Shown: positions 60,054 to 64,000 of the stretch, in pieces
How the letters are laid out: every line of letters begins with the position of its first letter
Position numbering within the stretch: position 1 is the first letter of the stretch
Assembly: GCF_000317615.1 (NCBI RefSeq)
Contig: NC_019780.1
Location: forward strand, 1 to 64,000
Length of the DNA stretch: 64,000 nt
Direction: 5' to 3'
Source of the DNA: Dactylococcopsis salina PCC 8305
Lineage (GTDB): Bacteria > Cyanobacteriota > Cyanobacteriia > Cyanobacteriales > Rubidibacteraceae
The notes under the pieces: generated by a model
Told to the model about the DNA's origin: nothing
The model's input: the letters and a program-made list of their open reading frames with translations, nothing else
Database searches by the model: none
Made by a program: the position numbers and the translations under genes

Positions 60054-61052
60054 TTAATTCATTACTAAAGCGATTTTTCCAGTCATTCCTCCCGCTTCTA
60101 ATAATTGATGGGCTTCTGCTGCTTTTTCTAACGGAAAGGTTTGATGAAGATGGATTTTTAATCCTCCCTGATCAATGAGGCGAGAACATTGTTCTAAAAT
60201 TTTAGTTTGGGCGAGTTGTGCGTCTAAATTATGGGTAAGCTGGGGAGTTAACATTAATTCTAAACCAATGCGAAGATTGCGCGATCGAGCTTCTTTCCAA
60301 TTAATCGTTTCACTAGGACTTAAAATTGTCACCACATCGCCGTATAATTGCACTGCAGCAAAGGTTTTTTCTAAGTTTTCGCTGCCGACGGTATCAAAGG
60401 CTAATTCTACTCCTTCTCCCTCCGTCCAATCATTAACCGCATCCACAAAATTCGTTTCTTGATAATTAATGGGATGCGCTCCTAAATTCTTGACAAACGC
60501 TGCTTTTTCTGCTGAACTGATGGTAGTGCAAACTTCTGCTCCTTTCAGTTTTGCCAGTTGAATCGCCACATGACCAACGCCACCACTTCCCCCGTGAATT
60601 AACACTCGTCTTCCCGCTTCTAACCGTCCTCGATCGTACAAGGCTTCCCAAGCGGTAATCAAAACTAAAGGGGCGGCGGCAGCTTCAGCAAAGGAGAGAG
60701 ATTGAGGTTTCGCTGCCACAAATCGCTTATCTACCACTGCATATTCAGCATAGTTTCCTGTTCCTTTTTTGCCTAGTCCCCCATAACAAAAATAAACTTC
60801 GTCTCCCACTTGAAAACGGCTGACATTGCTTCCCACTGCTTCGACAATTCCCGCCCCATCGCAGCCTAAAATTGCTGGAATTTGTTCGGGGTAAAATGTG
60901 CCACGCTTGCGTAATTTTGTATCAATGGGATTAATGCCGACGGCGCAAAGACGGATTAAAATATCTTGTGGGGTGCTAATTTTGGGACTGATTACATCTT
61001 GCGGTTGTAAGACGTTTGCTGTCCCGTTGGTGGTCATTACGATCGCTCTCAT
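60054..61052 (-). CDS. Zinc-type alcohol dehydrogenase/quinone oxidoreductase family protein
   Basis: The ATG at 61052 (MRAIVMTTNGTANVL) is preferred to one 12 bp upstream. The medium-chain dehydrogenase/reductase has GCDGAGIVEAVGSNV near residue 65, the NADPH site LIHGGSGGVGHVAIQLAKLKG near 146 and LITAWEALYDRG near 130. The catalytic-zinc cysteine of true alcohol dehydrogenases is absent, so it fits the NADPH:quinone oxidoreductase branch. Substrate unknown. Confidence 0.88.
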   Translation of the reverse strand: MRAIVMTTNGTANVLQPQDVISPKISTPQDILIRLCAVGINPIDTKLRKRGTFYPEQIPAILGCDGAGIVEAVGSNVSRFQVGDEVYFCYGGLGKKGTGNYAEYAVVDKRFVAAKPQSLSFAEAAAAPLVLITAWEALYDRGRLEAGRRVLIHGGSGGVGHVAIQLAKLKGAEVCTTISSAEKAAFVKNLGAHPINYQETNFVDAVNDWTEGEGVELAFDTVGSENLEKTFAAVQLYGDVVTILSPSETINWKEARSRNLRIGLELMLTPQLTHNLDAQLAQTKILEQCSRLIDQGGLKIHLHQTFPLEKAAEAHQLLEAGGMTGKIALVMN

Positions 61053-61111
61053 AATTGCTAACAATTAACGATTTATTTACCCTTCAAATTTTATCAAATT
61101 GATTAACTCTT

Positions 61112-61212
61112 ATAGCGATTCCATATCATTTGTAAAAAGTTGACTCACGAAAGCCCCCCAGAATTGGGGGATTTGGGGGGCAAATCATTTACAATTCATT
61201 TAGGATTGCTAT
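61112..61212. repeat. MITE-like repeat (family B), second copy
   Basis: Ends ATAGCGATTCC and AGGATTGCTAT are inverted repeats with two mismatches; interior TGTAAAAAGTTGACTC, a CCCCCCAGAATTGGGGG hairpin and ACAATTCATTTAGG closely match 19203-19305. It occupies the promoter region between the oxidoreductase and the divergent hydrolase gene. Confidence 0.82.
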
Positions 61213-61234
61213 ATCAATTAAATTCCTTTCAATT

Positions 61235-61849
61235 ATGCGTCAATCACCTGATTATCTTCTTTTTGCCCAACATGGCTGGGCGGATACTTCGGTAACAATG
61301 AGAACTTTATCAAATCGTTTACAATTAAGAAATACAGTAATTATTACCCCTGATTTAGGGTTTTATAAAACTTGGTGGCGATTCAATCCTTTAATTCAAA
61401 AAGTTAGCACGATCGCGCACTATTACCTAGAGAATTTTCCCGATGTTCCCATCAGAATTGTTGGGCATTCGATGGGAGGATTAATCTGGCTAGAAATATT
61501 AAAACAATATCCGCAATGGTGGGAAAGAGTGGAAAGTTTAGTTTTAATTGCTTCTCCGATTAAGGGTGCAGAATTAGCGAGAATTATTGATCCGTTTCGT
61601 TTAGGAATTGGTGTCGCCAGAGAGTTAGCAAAAAATCGTCAGCGTTTAGCGGAAACCATTGCGAAAGATATTCCCACTTTGAGTGTTGCGAGTAACTATT
61701 TTTTAGCAACAGATGGCACAATTTCTGTGCGTTCAACGCAGTTTCAATATGCAAAATGTATTTGTCTTTCTGGGGTTTCTCATGCTGATCTGCGAATTGA
61801 TCCGCAAGTCATTAATAGTATTCGCGAGTTTTGGGGAATCGATCATTGA
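61235..61849 (+). CDS. Alpha/beta-hydrolase, lipase-like
   Basis: A 204-residue hydrolase with AQHGWADTS near residue 12, nucleophile elbow GHSMGG near 77 and LSGVSHADLRID near the C-terminus providing the His. It is shorter than typical family members but has all three landmarks. Substrate unknown. Confidence 0.87.
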   Translation: MRQSPDYLLFAQHGWADTSVTMRTLSNRLQLRNTVIITPDLGFYKTWWRFNPLIQKVSTIAHYYLENFPDVPIRIVGHSMGGLIWLEILKQYPQWWERVESLVLIASPIKGAELARIIDPFRLGIGVARELAKNRQRLAETIAKDIPTLSVASNYFLATDGTISVRSTQFQYAKCICLSGVSHADLRIDPQVINSIREFWGIDH

Positions 61850-62022
61850 TGGTTAATTTTAAGGCCTCGATCGAGTTTACAAAAATTTATATTTCTCATC
61901 CCTTGCGAGAGGAAAAAGCGTCATCGAAGCCAACAATTATAATTAGATGATATTTTGATAAGATCAGCAACAGAAAGACAAAAGATCAGTTCATCACAAG
62001 AAAAATCAAGGAAATCTAGATT

Positions 62023-62442
62023 ATGGAACAAACAACAGAAACCCAAAGCCAACAAACCGAAGCCGAAATTAACACCGAAGCGGGGGGAGAACTCGCACCA
62101 GCGAACACTAAACCCCAATGGCAAGAACAAATCAAACCTGCGGTAGATGTTTTTTCTAAACTTCCAGACTACGTGGGACAATTCTTTGCTGACTATCAGC
62201 AACCTCTCCTCACTCTTTTACTGATTATCGCCGCTATTGTCACCGTCAGAGTAACTCTCGCTGTTTTAGGTGCGATTAATGGGATTCCTTTACTCTCCCC
62301 AGTTTTTGAATTAGTGGGATTAGGTTATACTGCTTGGTTTGTATATCGCTATCTGTTACGCGCTTCTACTCGCCAAGAATTAGCTTCTGAGTTTAACACC
62401 CTGAAAGGACAAGTGGTTGGGAAAAACTCCCAAAAGTCGTAA
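62023..62442 (+). CDS. CAAD-domain (CURT1-like) thylakoid-type membrane protein
   Basis: The 139-residue protein has a disordered acidic N-terminus (TETQSQQTEAE), an amphipathic helix, and two membrane helices (PLLTLLLIIAAIVTVRVTLAVLGAING and ELVGLGYTAWFVYRYLL) followed by ASTRQELASEFNTLKGQVVG. This is the cyanobacterial aminoacyl-tRNA-synthetase-appended domain, related to plant CURT1 that curves thylakoid membranes. Confidence 0.9.
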   Translation: MEQTTETQSQQTEAEINTEAGGELAPANTKPQWQEQIKPAVDVFSKLPDYVGQFFADYQQPLLTLLLIIAAIVTVRVTLAVLGAINGIPLLSPVFELVGLGYTAWFVYRYLLRASTRQELASEFNTLKGQVVGKNSQKS

Positions 62443-62458
62443 CTTATCATCGATTATA

Positions 62459-62482
62459 GGGGCGAACTCTAATTCGCCCTTA
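62459..62482. terminator. Hairpin between convergent CAAD and ferredoxin-domain genes
   Basis: GGGGCGAA and TTCGCCC form a perfect stem around a short loop (CTCTAA). The same arms occur after DegT at 35453 and ilvC at 24634. There is no T-run on either strand. Confidence 0.5.
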
Positions 62483-62485
62483 CCG

Positions 62486-63061
62486 TTAACCAATCAAGAC
62501 ACTATATTGTTGTGCAATTAATTCTCGGACTTGTTCTGGCTTCAAGCCTAGATGACGGGATTTATCCCCTTGCATCACTAAACAGGGTCCTTTCTTACAT
62601 TTTCCCATGCAACCAGTCGCTTTTACTTGCACTTGCTCGCTCAATTGGTGTTTTTCTACCGTTTCCATCGCTGCTTGATACACTGCTTTTCCGCCACGTT
62701 TACAGCAGGAAGACTTTTGACAGACTAGGATTTTCTCTTTTTTACTCTCTTTTTTCGCTGACTTGGGTTGAGGAGAAGGCGTAACCGCTACAGGATCATG
62801 TGCTTCGATCGAGCTAATTTTCCGTTTCCGTTTCCCTTCTTTCGGTTTGTAGGTTTCTTTACCCGATACCGTGATCCAAGTACCAACGGGTAACTGATTT
62901 TCTGTCAGGAGAGGGCGTAACTCCTTGCTGAGTTTAAGCAACTGTTCCCCTTCGGCGGTGGCGAGACGGAGATACTTCGGTTTGAGAGGAGATTTCCCTG
63001 ACGCATCGAGAAACCGTCCTTCTAGAACAAAGGTGCTAACTTGTTTTTTACTTTTCTTCAC
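62486..63061 (-). CDS. [2Fe-2S] thioredoxin-like ferredoxin-domain protein
   Basis: The 191-residue protein has a basic N-terminal domain (about 1-105) and a C-terminal thioredoxin-fold ferredoxin domain with cluster cysteines in VCQKSSCCKRGG (about 113-118), GCMGKCKKGPC (about 149-158). The domain resembles the NuoE-type [2Fe-2S] fold. The partner is unknown. It is convergent with the CAAD gene. Confidence 0.85.
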   Translation of the reverse strand: MKKSKKQVSTFVLEGRFLDASGKSPLKPKYLRLATAEGEQLLKLSKELRPLLTENQLPVGTWITVSGKETYKPKEGKRKRKISSIEAHDPVAVTPSPQPKSAKKESKKEKILVCQKSSCCKRGGKAVYQAAMETVEKHQLSEQVQVKATGCMGKCKKGPCLVMQGDKSRHLGLKPEQVRELIAQQYSVLIG

Positions 63062-63139
63062 GTTAAACTCCCAACTTAAAACTGCAAATTATTCTCAACT
63101 TGTTAATTCTAGGATGACAAAAAAGATCGGATTTAACAA

Positions 63140-63236
63140 GTGCCTCTTACCTCTTACCTCTTACCTCTTACCTCTTACCTCTTACCTCTTGCCTTTTGCC
63201 TCTTGCCTTTTGCCTCTTGCCTTTTGCCTCTTGCCT
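63140..63236. repeat. Decamer tandem repeat array
   Basis: About nine to ten units of CTCTTACCTCTTACC, changing into CTCTTGCCTTTTGCC units. Related to the array at 59955-60006. Confidence 0.85.
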
Positions 63237-63295
63237 AGCGCGTAGCGCTATATAAGTTACAGTTAAGTTATATTAAAGTTTCCTCTGCATTAGGA

Positions 63296-64000
63296 ATGGC
63301 ATCAGAATCGCTGGCATCAGACCTGAAACAATTACAAGAACAACAAGCGTTAATTCTCGAACAAATTGACCGCGCGATCGCGATATTCGATCGCTACGAT
63401 CGCCTCATCACCTACAATCAATCGTTTTTGATTCTAGGGGGCTTTTCCCCAGATTGGCTTGCCCAACAACCCTCCCAACAAGAAATCATAGAAAAAATGG
63501 CAACTCAGGGGAAATGGTCAAAGGGAGAACAAGAAATTTTGATCGACCTGATCCAAAAAGCTGATTCTAACCCCACTCCTTGCACGATCGAGCAGCCATC
63601 GGGAGAAAGTTTACATATTTTAATTACCGCTACCAGCGACGGTGGCTATATTCTAAACCTCCGTCAACTGACGATCGAAACTGATTCTAAAGAAATTATC
63701 AATCGTGAACTCAGACGACTAACGTTTTTACTGGGATTAACAGAACGTCTCCAACCTGCCACAGACATCGAGGAAATTGGTCAATTTGCCCTTTCCTACC
63801 TCATTGAAACTACTAACGCCGCATTTGGGGACGTGAAAGTGATTAGCGGCGAAGGGAACGATCGAAAAGCAGAGCTTCTCGTCAACGAAATCACCTCAGA
63901 ATTTATTGCCACCTATGGGGATGCAATTCCCGAGATGGGGGCTTTGATGAAAGAGGGCATCCCCTATGGACAAGGTTTATTATGGCAGGTGGTGATCACA
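63296..64000 (+). CDS. PAS/GAF-domain signalling protein, 3' end cut by window
   Basis: The frame from ATG at 63296 stays open to the window end (235 codons). A short coiled coil (LKQLQEQQALILEQIDRAIA) leads into a PAS-like region (IFDRYDRLITYNQSFLILGGF ... about residues 30-130), then LRRLTFLLGLTERLQPATDIEEIGQFALSYL, the beginning of a GAF domain. The output domain (histidine kinase, GGDEF or phosphatase) lies beyond 64000. A sensor role is inferred. Confidence 0.7.
   Translation, partial: MASESLASDLKQLQEQQALILEQIDRAIAIFDRYDRLITYNQSFLILGGFSPDWLAQQPSQQEIIEKMATQGKWSKGEQEILIDLIQKADSNPTPCTIEQPSGESLHILITATSDGGYILNLRQLTIETDSKEIINRELRRLTFLLGLTERLQPATDIEEIGQFALSYLIETTNAAFGDVKVISGEGNDRKAELLVNEITSEFIATYGDAIPEMGALMKEGIPYGQGLLWQVVIT

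Noticed and set aside
62925-63245. ORF ending in Leu-Pro-Leu-Thr-Ser-Tyr repeats
   Set aside because: Antisense to the [2Fe-2S] protein gene, then purely decamer-repeat coding.

Overview
The window is a chromosomal segment of a cyanobacterium. Direct indicators are the phycobilisome core-membrane linker gene apcE, the cytochrome b6f genes petC-petA, a CAAD-domain protein, an HpsJ-like protein, CofG, DUF2839 and DUF6464 proteins, and frequent GCGATCGC/CGATCG (HIP1-type) sites. A glucosylglycerol-phosphate synthase gene (ggpS) points to a salt-tolerant lineage. The overall look (unicellular type, moderate GC, dense palindromic intergenic repeats) would fit the Halothece/Dactylococcopsis/Euhalothece group, but that placement is inference. 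There is no rRNA operon and no CRISPR array.

Layout. 1-7 kb: dnaA, a glycosyltransferase with an internal deletion, an ECF sigma factor/anti-sigma/Spy-like cassette, and a type II restriction-modification pair. 7-12.9 kb: glycine cleavage genes gcvP and gcvH, a YebC-family regulator, and a stand-alone DNA methyltransferase. 13-15.1 kb: a TnpB-only IS200/IS605-type element, then a mannose-6-phosphate isomerase-type cupin and an IscA-like protein. 15-22 kb: a large repeat-rich membrane protein, petC-petA, clpS with a DUF2103 gene, and ggpS. 22-29 kb: a broken small secreted protein, a family-2 glycosyltransferase, ilvC, a PIN-domain toxin/antitoxin pair, initiator tRNA-Met, a cadherin/RTX-like surface protein and folC. 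29-38.5 kb: a dense repeat array, apcE with a possible leader ORF, a FetB-like permease, a DegT aminotransferase, several small conserved genes and tRNA-Val. 38.7-50 kb: cysS, a CobW-type metallochaperone, a hydrolase, a GH13 amylase, a broken TPR-CHAT gene, clpC and rimI. 50-57 kb: a PepSY-type protein, peroxiredoxin Q, a group II intron inserted in the remains of an aspartic-protease gene, aroC and glcD. 57-64 kb: an outer-membrane fragment, an HpsJ-like gene, cofG, a Uma2-type nuclease, an oxidoreductase, a lipase-like hydrolase, a CAAD protein, a [2Fe-2S] protein, and a PAS/GAF signalling protein cut by the window end.

The most distinctive feature is not a gene. Almost every intergenic gap carries members of one family of nested palindromic repeats. 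The outer arms read GTTGGGT/ACCCAAC. The centre is exchangeable: a short loop, a perfect 22-nt palindrome built on GAGACGTTCC, or a C-run/G-run hairpin. The most complete copies (20122-20232 and 38464-38574) are exactly 111 bp each and end in ATATCAGGTTCG-type inverted repeats, as expected of a non-autonomous MITE. A second family (19203-19305 and 61112-61212) and arrays of 7-10-bp tandem repeats accompany it. Copies sit hard against gene 3' ends; they supply the stop codons of several genes and at least one likely terminator. No gene in the window is an evident mobilising enzyme for these repeats.

Genes that clearly cooperate: gcvP/gcvH (glycine decarboxylation), petC/petA (b6f complex), clpS/clpC (Clp proteolysis, in separate loci), the sigma/anti-sigma/Spy cassette (envelope stress, by inference), the restriction/methylase pair and the toxin/antitoxin pair.
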